A DNA stretch of 47,500 bases from Symbiodinium natans (GCA_905221605.1 CAJNDS010002834.1:573174-620673), one strand, 5' to 3'; shown: positions 16,720 to 25,126, counted from the first letter of the stretch. Notes: a model not told the origin generated them from the letters alone. Numbers and translations are program-made.

Positions 16720-16950
16720 GTTTAGGGTTTAGGGTTTAGGGTTTGGGGTTTGGGGTTTGGGGTTTGGGGTTTAGGGTTTGGGGTTTAGGGTTTAGGGTTT
16801 AGGGTTTGGGGTTTAGGGTTCGGGGCTTAGGGTTTACGGTTTGGGGTTTATGGTTTGGGGTTTAGGGTTTGGGGCTTGGGGGGTTTGGTTTTTGGGGTTT
16901 AGCGTTTGGGGTTCAGGGTTTGGGGTTTATGGTATAGGGTTTAGGGTTTT
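16720..16950. repeat. TTTAGGG array, long
   Basis: About 30 units with many TTTGGGG. Its variants are the complement of those in the facing C-array (CCCCAAA). Confidence 0.96.
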
Positions 16951-17005
16951 ACTGCAGGTTTACATGGTTAGGGTTGGGTTGTACAAAAAGAGCTGGCTTT
17001 AGCTG

Positions 17006-17044
17006 TTTTTTTTTTTTTTTTTTTTTTTGGGGGGGGGGGGGGGG
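17006..17044. repeat. T23 followed by G16
   Basis: Pure homopolymers back to back. Confidence 0.97.
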
Positions 17045-17277
17045 CTTTATTGTTTTTGTGTTCAGGTTTTTGTCAGAGGTCTTGATGTTTGGGGTCTTTG
17101 TTTTTTGTTTAGGGTTTTGTGGCTTTACGGTTTAGGGTTTGGAGGTTTTGGGGTTTCAGGGTTGTAGGGTTTTTTGAGTTTTGGAGTTTAGGGTTTGGGG
17201 CTCTCGAACAGCATAGCACCTAGCAAAACATGGGTTACTCTAAGTACTGCCTGAACTCTGCTTTTGCTTTTTGGGTC

Positions 17278-17445
17278 GGGTTTAGGGTTTAGGGTTTAGG
17301 GCTTAGGCTTCAGGGTTCAGGGTTCAGGATTTAGGGTTTAGGGTTTAAGGTTTAGGGTTTAGGGTTTAGGGTTTAGGGTTCAGGGTTTAGGGTTTAGGGT
17401 TTAGGGGGCAGCGTTTAGGGTTCAGGTTTAGGGTTTAGGGCGTCA
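17278..17445. repeat. TTTAGGG array
   Basis: About 23 units with TTCAGGG variants. Confidence 0.96.
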
Positions 17446-17447
17446 GT

Positions 17448-17522
17448 TTAGAACAGAAAAGAGAAGCCCCCTCGGCCCTTACTCTGCCCAAAGTCCTGGC
17501 ATGTCAAGGATCTGCACTCTAA
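17448..17522 (+). CDS. exon-like block
   Basis: LEQKREAPSALTLPKVLACQ then GSAL and TAA, bordered by a G-array and a degenerate C-array. Confidence 0.3.
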   Translation, partial: LEQKREAPSALTLPKVLACQGSAL

Positions 17523-17788
17523 ACCCTGAACCCTGAACCCTGAACCTTAAACCCCAAAACCCTAAACAACGTAAAAACCCTAAACCCTAAACCTTTGTTT
17601 GGTCTTTTGGGGTGGATGTAGACCCTATGTAGGCATTCGGCTTTAGGGGATTTTGTGGATTTCGGGGGTTTGGGGACGGTGGTTGAAGGCGAAGTACGCA
17701 TGGCAGGAAAACGCCGGAGGGGAAGGAATCGTTCGCGACCGCCAGGACGCGGGGAGGGGTGTCAGAGGTTGTCAAGGAGTGGATTTCG

Positions 17789-17914
<126 letters not shown>

Positions 17915-18017
17915 TCCTTAGTGGCTTGAGGTTTAGAGATCCAGGTTGAGGGTTTAGGGTTGGGGCTGCCGGCTTTCCATCGAAGTAGTCGTTGCAAGCG
18001 CAGGGCTCTAAGTTTTT

Positions 18018-18119
18018 GGGTTGGTTCCCGTGATCTTTGGCGGCAATGCAGCGGGTCAGGGTAACGAGATTCAGGTTTTTTGGGTCGCTGGCGGTTTGGC
18101 CTCTGCCCGGAAGATATGA
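18018..18119 (+). CDS. exon-like block, unrecognised
   Basis: Reads GLVPVIFGGNAAGQGNEIQV then FWVAGGLASARKI and TGA. Glycine-rich, good codon composition, but no family recognised. Confidence 0.45.
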   Translation, partial: GLVPVIFGGNAAGQGNEIQVFWVAGGLASARKI

Positions 18120-18295
18120 GGTAGTGTCCGTCTGGGACCCTAAACCCTAAACCCATAACCCGAAACCCATTACCCGAAACCCTGAACCCCTTCATTGGCC
18201 CCGCTTATGTAGGGTGCCCTAATCCCGAAGCCCCTAAAGCGTACTTCGTATGGGGTTGAGTGTTTAGGATGTAGGGTTTGGAGTTTCGGGTTGCG

Positions 18296-18451
18296 GGCAT
18301 CACTCCCATCCTCATCGGCCTCAATGCGCACGCAGTGAGCTTCTCAGACTGCTAGGGGGAGGTTCTACGACCGTCGAGGGAGTCGAGGGTGAACATTGAA
18401 CTCAACGTATCTGATTTGCTGTATTTGAGGTTGTGCCTGACAATTCTCTGA
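18296..18451 (+). CDS. coding-like block with one in-frame TAG
   Basis: GITPILIGLNAHAVSFSDC, TAG (18353-18355), then EVLRPSRESRVNIELNVSDL and LYLRLCLTIL in the same frame. GTGAGC follows NAHA and is a good donor, so the TAG may be intronic. Otherwise a decayed gene. Confidence 0.4.
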
Positions 18452-18496
18452 TGTCGGGGCCTGGTTGCTTTCCATAGGGTTGAGGCTTCAGGTGGA

Positions 18497-18566
18497 GGGT
18501 TTAGGGTTTAGGGTTTAGGGTTTAGGGTTTAGGGTTTAGGGTTTAGGGTTTAGGGTTTAGGGTTTA
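18497..18566. repeat. TTTAGGG array
   Basis: Ten perfect copies. Confidence 0.98.
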
Positions 18567-18578
18567 GTGTTGTAAAAA

Positions 18579-18641
18579 AAACCGTGCGCGTTGGAAGAGT
18601 TGCCCGGCGCGTTTGGGACACTGCTTCTTGACTCGTCAACT
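18579..18641 (+). CDS. exon-like block cut by family C element
   Basis: Reads KPCALEELPGAFGTLLLDSS up to the left end of the next element. Confidence 0.35.
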
Positions 18642-18738
18642 AGGACCCAGAGTAGGCCCTTATTCCCCTTTTTTAGGATCTAGGTTGCCTTACACCAAAA
18701 GGGGCACCCTGTTATTCCGAGGTTACTCCTGCGTCTAG
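18639..18738. mobile_element. inverted-repeat element, family C
   Basis: AACTAGGACCCAGAGTAGGC at the left, GTTACTCCTGCGTCTAG at the right, with GGGGCACCCTGTTATTCC inside. Followed by a C-array. Confidence 0.7.
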
Positions 18739-18795
18739 CCCTAAACCCTAAACCCTAATCCCCAAACCCTAAACCCTGAAGAATTCCCTTTTCAG

Positions 18796-18903
18796 GGCTT
18801 GAGAATGAGTAGAAAAATTCGACAACTTTCCGACGTGGTCGGCTTAATGTGGTTGCCTGGGGCCAGGGCTCTAATTAGGAAACATGATGCCCTTGAGCCT
18901 TAA
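18796..18903 (+). CDS. exon-like block, possibly terminal
   Basis: AATTCCCTTTTCAG is a good acceptor. Reads GLRMSRKIRQLSDVVGLMWL then PGARALIRKHDALEP and TAA. The stop overlaps the start of the 13-bp duplicated site around the next telomeric insert. Confidence 0.45.
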   Translation, partial: GLRMSRKIRQLSDVVGLMWLPGARALIRKHDALEP

Positions 18904-18963
18904 ACTTTAACAGTGTTTAGGGTTTAGGGTTTAGGGTTTAGGGTTTAGGGAAACTTTAACAGT
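18902..18963. repeat. TTTAGGG insert between identical 13-bp repeats
   Basis: AAACTTTAACAGT at 18902-18914 and 18951-18963 brackets exactly 36 bases of perfect TTTAGGG repeat. The duplicated site has no telomeric similarity, so this is clear evidence for insertion with target duplication. Confidence 0.9.
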
Positions 18964-18976
18964 CCTAAATCCTAAA

Positions 18977-19205
18977 TATCTCGCCCAACATGCTTCCGCG
19001 ATCGCTGCTGACTCGACGGTAACAGCTTGACATTTCATTAGCTGCCTGTGATCTGCAGGCGCGAGAAGAAGCGGCCCGAATGGAGTTGGTGGCACAACGT
19101 CTACAAATGCGTTCGGATCGTCGTGTGTACAAGTCCCGTATCCTTGTGAACATCCCCTGTGAGTGCGGAGATGGGATTTTCGACCTAAAATCCACAACCC
19201 CTTAG
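18977..19205 (+). CDS. two exon-like blocks with a 40-nt GT-AG gap
   Basis: LAQHASAIAADST (to 19018), then GTAACA...CTGCAG (19019-19058), then AREEAARMELVAQRLQMRSD, RVYKSRILVNIPCECGDGIF and TAG. The two parts join in frame only if the 40 bases are removed. GTGAGT within the second block (after NIP) is a strong alternative donor. Arg/Glu-rich helix-like; family unknown. Confidence 0.5.
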
Positions 19206-19389
19206 CCCTACAGCCCAAGCTAAACCCTACAAACAACCCCAAATCCCTAAGTTCAAGACCCCTAAACCCCCGAACCCCTTAGCCCTAATCCCTAAGCCAA
19301 ATTACAGTATAACCCTAAGTTCAAGACCGCGAAATCCCCGAGCCCCTTAGCCCTAATCCCTGAGCCCTATAAAACGCTAACCCTAAGTC
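19206..19389. repeat. degenerate CCCTAAA tract
   Basis: AACCCCTTAGCCCTA-type units. GAACCCCTTAGCCCTAATCC recurs near 19273 and 19338, so part of it is locally duplicated. Confidence 0.7.
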
Positions 19390-19487
19390 CCTAAATTCAG
19401 ATCCTAAACCCGAAACCCTAAACCCTAAGCCCTAAGCCCTAAGCCCTAAGCCCTAAGCCCTAAGCCCTAAACCCTAAACCCTAAACC
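19390..19487. repeat. CCCTAAA array with CCCTAAG block
   Basis: Six consecutive CCCTAAG units inside, again a locally homogenised variant. Confidence 0.97.
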
Positions 19488-19492
19488 CCCGA

Positions 19493-19582
19493 GCTGTTGG
19501 GATCGCCCAACTCAACAAGCAGGACCTGCTAGCACAGCTGGGCCGCGCTGGAGATGCGTGGGTTGCTTTCAAGGCTCGATAA
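19493..19582 (+). CDS. exon-like block, possibly terminal
   Basis: AVGIAQLNKQDLLAQLGRAG then DAWVAFKAR and TAA, directly between a C-array and a G-array. Helix-like, G/C-rich third positions. Confidence 0.45.
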   Translation, partial: AVGIAQLNKQDLLAQLGRAGDAWVAFKAR

Positions 19583-19920
19583 GGGTTTAGGGTTTAGGGT
19601 TTAGGGGTTTAGGGTGTGGGGCTTAGGGCTTAGGGCTTCTGTAGGGTCCACGGCTAGAGTCCCTTTAGGGAGTTTGTAGTTTTTGGTTTGTATACGTGTA
19701 AAGGGAATCATTAAACTAATGTCTGAACTAGAGTTCTGAAGCGGGTATAGCTTAGGGAGCTTGGATTCGGGGTTTGGGGTTTACAGGGTTTAGCAATTAG
19801 GGGCCCCGTTTTTGGGGCTTAGGGTCTTATTAAGCTGTTAATCGAGGTTTGTCTATGTTTGGGTGTAGAAGGGTTGGATTGATTCAGGGTTTACAGTGTA
19901 GAGTTTTAGGGTGTAAGGGT
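19583..19920. other. short TTTAGGG array then spacer
   Basis: Four heptamers (19583-19612), then 300 bases with scattered units and no clear gene. Confidence 0.6.
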
Positions 19921-20149
19921 GTAAAGGCCACACTCACTTCTAAACTCTAAACCCTAAACCCCAAACCCAAGCCCTAACCCTAAACCCTAAACCCCAAACC
20001 CTAAAAGCCGGTTGAGGGTTTCGGGTTTCGGCACGGTTTCGGGGACACACGAAAATCCTGAACCCACGGCTACGCACCTGCAGCCCTACAGTTCTGGGGT
20101 ACCCAGACATCCTACACCTTGTAGGGTTTAGGGGTGTAGGGGTTTAGGG

Positions 20150-20340
20150 GCTTAGGGGTACACTTACTTCTCCAATAGTGAAGGGGGAAACAGTGTACAC
20201 TTTAGCTAGATCAGTGTTAGGGATCCTTTTTACTTTTTGGGTTATGGGCTTTCTTATATATGAACAAAAAGGATCCTTTTTTCTTCCTAGGGGAACAGGG
20301 ATTAAGTTAGTATTCCTATTAAAGGAGGAAACCCAAAAAG
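20150..20340. mobile_element. inverted-repeat region, unclassified
   Basis: GTACACTTACTT and AACAGTGTACAC form one inverted pair (20157-20200). GGGATCCTTTTTACTTTTT and AACAAAAAGGATCC form another (20219-20277). Some similarity to family D (GTACACTT). Confidence 0.4.
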
Positions 20341-20452
20341 TTTAAAGTTCAACAATTAGTGGAGAAGTAAATACAGGGGGGGGGGGGGGCTGAGGGGTTT
20401 TGGGGTTTAGGGTTTTTCGTTTAGGGTTGAGGAGTTTCTCATTTCCCCCCAG

Positions 20453-20575
20453 GAAAATACCCCTACACCCTGGGTATGTACGGTTCAGAGACTTGTGTAT
20501 CTCCCCGGAGGCATTGACAGCTTCACCAACAGCCGAGGCTCTCATGCTTGGGCTGGGATGATATCACCGGCCTAG
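20453..20575 (+). CDS. exon-like block with strong acceptor
   Basis: Follows TTTCTCATTTCCCCCCAG. Reads ENTPTPWVCTVQRLVYLPGG then IDSFTNSRGSHAWAGMISPA and TAG. Forty codons, convincing composition. No domain recognised. Confidence 0.5.
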   Translation, partial: ENTPTPWVCTVQRLVYLPGGIDSFTNSRGSHAWAGMISPA

Positions 20576-20650
20576 CTTTGGTGTGTGGCTCTGTTTTTGT
20601 ATGAATGCTGCAGACGTTCTCCAAATATTGGTCCCCTCCCCCCATTTTAG

Positions 20651-20766
20651 TGTGGGTGAGCAAGATGCACGGCTCCGTACTCCATTTCGGGAACCCCCAG
20701 CGCACCCTTGTAACTTACAAGCTTCCGGTTCAGTGGCCTCAGCGGCTGACTCGGAAGTTAGATTTA
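20651..20766 (+). CDS. exon-like block with strong acceptor
   Basis: Follows CCCTCCCCCCATTTTAG. Reads WVSKMHGSVLHFGNPQRTLV then TYKLPVQWPQRLTRKLD and runs into a TTTAGGG tract. Could join to the block at 20453; GTGTGT at 20580 is a possible donor. Confidence 0.5.
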
Positions 20767-20929
20767 GGGTTCAGGGTTTAGGGGTTCAGGAGTAAAGGGC
20801 TTAGGGTTGTGTCGGGGTTTAGGGTTAGAGTTTGGCATAGGGTCGGGCCCTCTTGCGTCATGGGGACGAGAATCTGGAGCTACAAAAACAGCCGGAGTGT
20901 TGGCCCTCTCTAGGCCGGAACCCCAAACC

Positions 20930-20988
20930 CTAAACCCTAAACCCTAAACCCTAAACCCTAAACCCTAAACCCTAAACCCTGAACCCTT
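20930..20988. repeat. CCCTAAA array
   Basis: Eight copies. Confidence 0.98.
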
Positions 20989-20989
20989 T

Positions 20990-21073
20990 CTGGGGGTACC
21001 TCCTGGCATCCCTGACTTGAAGGACATGTACCTTCAGGGGTGTTTTGTTCATGGGGTTTTGTTTGGGGCCTAG
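20990..21073 (+). CDS. exon-like block
   Basis: LGVPPGIPDLKDMYLQGCFV then HGVLFGA and TAG, between C-array and G-array. Confidence 0.4.
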   Translation: MGVPPGIPDLKDMYLQGCFVHGVLFGA

Positions 21074-21100
21074 ACTCCTTGGGTTGCATTGTGCAGTTTA

Positions 21101-21185
21101 GGGTTTAGGGTTTAGGGTTTAGGGTTTAGGGTTTAGGGTTTAGGGTTTAGGGTTTAGGGTTTAGGGTTTAGGGTTTAGGGTTTAG
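21101..21185. repeat. TTTAGGG array
   Basis: Twelve perfect copies. Confidence 0.98.
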
Positions 21186-21261
21186 GGGCCCAAAGACCGG
21201 ACCATGAACGTAGCTTCCTTGCAAGCTTCAGACGCTTTGGTTTCTAGGGTTTAGGGTTTAA

Positions 21262-21392
21262 GGGTTGGTTAGAGTTCCGTTAGTTGCCACCAAGCCCTTG
21301 GCCCTGAGCCCCGAGCGCGTTGGGGCGGGGGGTGGGGTCCCGAGACCTCAAGAGTGCATCACCAAAGCCTCAAGAGCCCAATATCCTCGCAG
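21262..21392 (+). CDS. exon-like block
   Basis: GLVRVPLVATKPLALSPERV, then GAGGGVPRPQECITKASRAQ and YPR, ending at CGCAG|GTTTCAGGGG. GC-rich third positions over 43 codons. Confidence 0.45.
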
Positions 21393-21547
21393 GTTTCAGG
21401 GGTTTAGAGTTTAGGGGTTAGGGGCCGCCCAGCCTCCCAACGAGACCCTATGGGTTTAGGGTTTAGGGTATAGGGTATAGGGTTTAGGGTGCAGGGTTTA
21501 TATAGGGTTTAGGCAGAACACCCTAGAAACTCAACATCCCCCCCCCA

Positions 21548-21628
21548 AGCCCCGAGCATGTCCTTGAGGACCTGATGCCAATGTCTGCCGCGTTGGACAC
21601 ACTTCGTGAGGATGGGTTTCGGGTTTAA
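21548..21628 (+). CDS. exon-like block
   Basis: SPEHVLEDLMPMSAALDTLR then EDGFRV and TAA; the final codons are telomeric. Acidic, helix-like. Confidence 0.4.
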   Translation, partial: SPEHVLEDLMPMSAALDTLREDGFRV

Positions 21629-21679
21629 GGTTTAGGGAAACCCTGAAACCCTAAACCCTCAACCCAAGTCACCCCAAAA

Positions 21680-21727
21680 ACCGTAAACCCTAAACCCTAA
21701 ACCCTATAAACCCTAAACCCTAAACCC
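21680..21727. repeat. CCCTAAA array
   Basis: Six units. Confidence 0.95.
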
Positions 21728-21743
21728 CCCCAAAAAAAAAAAC

Positions 21744-21860
21744 AAAATCCGGTCATCGCTGACTAAGCCCAAGACGCTCCAAGCCCAAGTAGTCCAGCCG
21801 AGGTTCGACCCCCTCCTCCCCCCCCCCCTTTGCGCGCGGTCGGTTCTGACAGGTCTTTGA
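21744..21860 (+). CDS. exon-like block
   Basis: KIRSSLTKPKTLQAQVVQPR, then FDPLLPPPLCARSVLTGL and TGA, beginning after a C/A run. CTGACAG|GTCTTT is a possible donor. Confidence 0.4.
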   Translation, partial: KIRSSLTKPKTLQAQVVQPRFDPLLPPPLCARSVLTGL

Positions 21861-21871
21861 AGGTTTCGTCC

Positions 21872-21970
21872 CCTAAACCCTAAACCCTAAACCCTAAACC
21901 CTAAACCCTAAACCCTAAACCCTAAACCCTAAACCCTAAACCCTAAACCCTAAACCCTAAACCCTAAACC
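21872..21970. repeat. CCCTAAA array
   Basis: Fourteen copies. Confidence 0.98.
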
Positions 21971-21981
21971 CCCCAAATTCA

Positions 21982-22065
21982 CAGCCTACAGTGAACCCTA
22001 ACCCTAAAGCCTCGATACACCTGTCTTTCTCAATCCGAGTTTTTGGAGTCGGTTCTAGGGTTTAG
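21982..22065 (+). CDS. exon-like block with telomeric codons
   Basis: After AAATTCACAG: QPTVNPNPKASIHLSFSIRV then FGVGSRV and TAG. NPNPK comes from two CCCTAA units. Confidence 0.3.
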   Translation, partial: QPTVNPNPKASIHLSFSIRVFGVGSRV

Positions 22066-22155
22066 GGTTTAGGGTTTAGGGCTTCGGGTTTAGGATTTCG
22101 GGTTTAGGGTTTCGGGTTTAGGGCTTCGGGCTTAGGGTTTAGGATTTCGGGTTTT
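22066..22155. repeat. TTTAGGG array with TTTCGGG alternation
   Basis: TTTAGGG and TTTCGGG alternate, giving a 14-base higher-order period. Confidence 0.93.
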
Positions 22156-22172
22156 ATCCTATCAACCCAAAC

Positions 22173-22223
22173 TTTCAAAACCTCCTGGCAGAAGCTCGAA
22201 GCTGGGTACTTGATCGCATGGTT
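22173..22223 (+). CDS. short exon-like block
   Basis: FQNLLAEARSWVLDRM, ending at G|GTTTGGGG. Confidence 0.3.
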
Positions 22224-22224
22224 T

Positions 22225-22320
22225 GGGGTTTAGGGTTTAGGGTTTAGGATTTAGGGCTTAGGGCTTAGGGTTTAGGGTCTATAGAGTTTAGGGTTTAGAG
22301 GTTTAGGGTTGAGGGCTAAG
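22225..22320. repeat. TTTAGGG array, degenerate
   Basis: About 12 units. Confidence 0.92.
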
Positions 22321-22340
22321 GGGTCTATGTACCACAAACA

Positions 22341-22445
22341 AGCTCTGTGGAACAGGAGCTGTCAAAGGCTCTTCCGCTGCTGGCGGTGAAGGACACCATC
22401 CATGTGAGGTGGGGTGCCGATGCTAGCGAGGCCCTGTTCTTTTAT
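22341..22445 (+). CDS. exon-like block
   Basis: SSVEQELSKALPLLAVKDTI then HVRWGADASEALFF. Thirty-five codons with G/C-rich third positions, amphipathic. Confidence 0.45.
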
Positions 22446-22814
22446 TTTTGGGTTTTGGGTTTAGGATGAGGGTTTGGGACTTAGGGTTTAGGGTTCAGGA
22501 TTTAGGGTTCAGGGTTTAGTGTTTAGGATTTAGGGTAGCCCCTTGGGACATGTTATGTTTTCCCTTTTTGGGTTCTAGGAGGATCATCTTCAGCAAGTTC
22601 GGGCCTAAATCTTGACAGGTTGAAGGTTTACGGTTTAGGGCTGGGGTTTAGGGTTCAGGGTCGAGGGTTGAGGGTTGGAGGGTTGAGGGCTTCGTGTAGG
22701 GTTTACGGTTGAGGGTTGAGGGCCTCGGTTGCTCAACTGTAATCCTAGGGTGTGGGACCTGCCAACCAACCCTATGCGCTCTACGCCCTAAACCCTGAAG
22801 CCTACGTACACCCT

Positions 22815-22885
22815 AATTAAACCCTAAACCCTAAACCCTAAACCCTAAACCCTAAACCCTAAACCCTAAACCCTAAACCCTAAAC
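22815..22885. repeat. CCCTAAA array
   Basis: Ten copies. Confidence 0.98.
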
Positions 22886-22899
22886 GAGTTTAGGCCCGT

Positions 22900-22975
22900 C
22901 GCATGGCGCAGGACGTCGAGCCAGCGCCCATATTCCCCTGGCCAATGGTGATTTACTCCTGCACGGGTCCTGGGG
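22900..22975 (+). CDS. exon-like block
   Basis: RMAQDVEPAPIFPWPMVIYS then CTG. Its 3' end is the left copy of the 17-bp duplicated site. Confidence 0.4.
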
Positions 22976-23151
22976 GGGTGGGAGTTGAGGGTTTGTTGGT
23001 TTAGGGTTTAGGGTTTAGGGTTCAGGGTTTAGGGTTTAGGGTTTAGGGTTTAGCGTTTGGGGTTTGGGGTTTCGGGTTTGGGGTTTAGGATTTATGGGTT
23101 GGAGTTTAGGGTTTGTAGGGCTTAGAGTTTCTAGTCCTGCACGGCTCCTGG
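22957..23151. repeat. TTTAGGG insert between 17-bp direct repeats
   Basis: TCCTGCACGGGTCCTGG (22957-22973) and TCCTGCACGGCTCCTGG (23135-23151) bracket 161 bases of mostly TTTAGGG and TTTGGGG units. One mismatch. TTCTAG precedes the right copy. Confidence 0.8.
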
Positions 23152-23339
23152 AAACGCGTAGGGCTGAAGGCTTCGAGGTTTTCGGGGTTTTCGGGTTTTA
23201 GGGCTTTTTGGGGGCTCACGGCGTGTTGGGGGTGGGGGGGGGGGGGGTTAGGGGGTTTAGGGGGCTTAGAGGTTTAGATTCGGAATTGGGGTTTTTCAAG
23301 TAGTCATAAGGCTGCCTTAGGGTGTCTAAGCTTGCACAG

Positions 23340-23402
23340 AGCTCCGGGCTAGTAGATCTCAGTATGGACCGGAGGCACCCGAGTCACCCGAAGCTAGCTT
23401 AA
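23340..23402 (+). CDS. short exon-like block
   Basis: After AGCTTGCACAG: SSGLVDLSMDRRHPSHPKLA and TAA. Confidence 0.35.
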   Translation, partial: SSGLVDLSMDRRHPSHPKLA

Positions 23403-23537
23403 ACCCTAAACCCTAAACCCTAGACCCTAAACCCTATAGACCCTAAACGACAGCTCGTCCACCCCAAACCCTTGCGTTCGAAATCCTAATCCCCAAGCCC
23501 TGGCCGGGTCTGTCGATTTGAGGTTTTCAGGTTAGTG

Positions 23538-23655
23538 TTCAGGGTTTAGGGTTTAGGGTTTGGGGCTTAGGGTTTAGGGTTTAGGGTTTAGGGTTTAGGG
23601 TTTAGGGTCTAGGGTCTAGGGTCTAGGGTTTAGGGTTTAGGGTTTAGGGTTCAGG
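23538..23655. repeat. TTTAGGG array with TCTAGGG trio
   Basis: Sixteen units, three consecutive TCTAGGG. Confidence 0.97.
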
Positions 23656-23676
23656 GCATCATGTCTCATATCCCAG

Positions 23677-23721
23677 CAGTACAGACTACGTGGATATGGC
23701 GCCCCGACACACCCAGGGCAG
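23677..23721 (+). CDS. exon-like block with both splice signals
   Basis: CTCATATCCCAG, then SSTDYVDMAPRHTQG, then CAG|GTTTAG. Only 45 bases, but both borders fit. Confidence 0.45.
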
Positions 23722-23930
23722 GTTTAGAGGCTGTGTGGATTGGGATGGTAGGCTTCAGGGTTTAGGGTTGGTTTAGGGTTTAGGGTTTAGGGTTTAGTTT
23801 TGAGGAACCGCACAACCCCGAACCCCATCCAAAGCAGCAGCAGCAACCAGCTTGTGGAAGATGCTTAGTAGTCCACTGGTTTAGGGTTTCGGGTTTAGGG
23901 TTTAGGGTGCAAACCTTAGAAGTGGTTTAG

Positions 23931-24038
23931 GGAGTAGGGGCAACAACGTTGAAAATCCTCCAAGCACACAGAACAGCCCACAAGAACGGAGGCTGTGTAC
24001 CAAAAGCACCCCGTCTTGGGTTCAGGGTCCGGGTTTAG
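23931..24038 (+). CDS. exon-like block
   Basis: GVGATTLKILQAHRTAHKNG then GCVPKAPRLGFRVRV and TAG; the last residues are telomeric. A frame on - is also open here. Confidence 0.3.
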   Translation, partial: GVGATTLKILQAHRTAHKNGGCVPKAPRLGFRVRV

Positions 24039-24041
24039 GGC

Positions 24042-24125
24042 TTCTACTGGAAGATCAAGGTCTGGGGGGCGGCGTGGTCTTCGGCCTCTGTGGTGCCTGT
24101 GCTGCTTGGCAGACGGTTTGACCCT
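24042..24125 (+). CDS. exon-like block, hydrophobic
   Basis: FYWKIKVWGAAWSSASVVPV then LLGRRFD, possibly part of a membrane segment. Followed by a C-array. Confidence 0.35.
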
Positions 24126-24207
24126 AAGCCCTAAACCCTCAACCCTCAACCCTCAACCCTAAACCCTAAACCCTAAGCCCTAAGCCCTAAGCCCTAAACC
24201 CTAAACC
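24126..24207. repeat. CCCTAAA array
   Basis: Twelve units with CCCTCAA and CCCTAAG runs. Confidence 0.97.
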
Positions 24208-24210
24208 CAA

Positions 24211-24312
24211 CTCACTGTCATGGTAGGGCGCTGTAGCTCACTGAAGTGGCGCTGTGACACCGGGGCGTGTGAAGAAGCACCCTTTATTACGGTTTGCGGT
24301 TTTAGGGTTTAG
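24211..24312 (+). CDS. exon-like block, Cys-rich
   Basis: LTVMVGRCSSLKWRCDTGAC then EEAPFITVCG, between C-array and G-array. Five cysteines in 30 residues. Confidence 0.35.
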   Translation, partial: LTVMVGRCSSLKWRCDTGACEEAPFITVCGFRV

Positions 24313-24412
24313 GGTTTAGGGTTTAGGGCAGTTTAGGGTTTAGGGTTTAGGGTTTAGGGTTTAGGGTTTAGGGTCTAGGATTTAGGGTTTAGGGTTTAGG
24401 GTTTAGGGCTTG
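24313..24412. repeat. TTTAGGG array
   Basis: About 14 units with one GGGCAG interruption. Confidence 0.97.
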
Positions 24413-24437
24413 CTGTTGAGGGTTTTGGGTTCTGGGT

Positions 24438-24641
24438 TTGGGCTTTAGGCATTCGGTTCTTTTCGCTGGGGATTTTGGGCTGGGTGTTCTGGACTTTTTT
24501 GAGCACTTCGCACTTGCTAACTGCGGGGTTTCGAAAATAAGGAACCGCCTGTTTACAATCCAAAATAGTAGGGTCCCCTTTTTTCAGGACCCAATAAAGT
24601 ACCCTAATCTCTGCTTAGGGCGCGATGAGAAGCCATATTAG
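24438..24641 (+). CDS. open block, unrecognised
   Basis: Sixty-seven codons: FAGDFGLGVLDFFEHFALAN and later PIKYPNLCLGRDEKPY. CTTTTTTCAG inside (near 24578) could be an acceptor and lies in a GGGTCC...GGACCC inverted repeat. Confidence 0.3.
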   Translation: MGFRHSVLFAGDFGLGVLDFFEHFALANCGVSKIRNRLFTIQNSRVPFFQDPIKYPNLCLGRDEKPY

Positions 24642-24797
24642 GTTTCTCTAAGTTACAGGGCTTCCGGCTTAGGATGACTTAGGGTACCAGCTACTACGTA
24701 ACACGAAACCCTAAGCCCCAAACCCTCTTTCGGTTTTTTTTGGAGGCCGAGGCGTTGTAGGGGTAGGGCGTTAAGGGTTGCAGGTTTGGGCGGGGTC

Positions 24798-24808
24798 TTT
24801 GGCTCAAG
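24798..24808 (+). other. partial match to dinoflagellate spliced leader
   Basis: TTTGGCTCAAG equals the last 11 bases of the conserved dinoflagellate spliced leader as I recall it. The upstream half is absent. About 0.02 such matches are expected by chance in both strands, so it is suggestive only. Confidence 0.25.
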
Positions 24809-24984
24809 GAACCCTAAACCTTAAAAAACCCTAAGCCCTAAACCCTAAACCCTAAGCTCGAGACCCCTGAACCCTTTTGGTGGGTTTAAGCTGTTTGTCC
24901 TCAAACCTAAGCTCTAAACCCTACATCCCAAGCTCCAAACTCCTGGCCTTAAACTTAAAACTGCCAGACAGCGTCGGAAGTTTG

Positions 24985-25075
24985 GGGTTTAGGGCTTTTA
25001 GGGTTTAGGGTTTAGGGTTTAGGGCCCTAAGCCCGAAGCCCTAAGACCTAAGCCCTAAGCCCTCAGCCCTCAGCC
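24985..25075. repeat. head-to-head telomeric junction
   Basis: TTTAGGG array meets CCCTAAG array at the palindrome TTTAGGGCCCTAA (25018-25030) with no spacer, the signature of two telomere-like ends joined. Confidence 0.9.
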
Positions 25076-25126
25076 CCTCCCGTCGGGCGCACTTCCTCGG
25101 AAGGAATCTCCTGTAATTTACACGAC

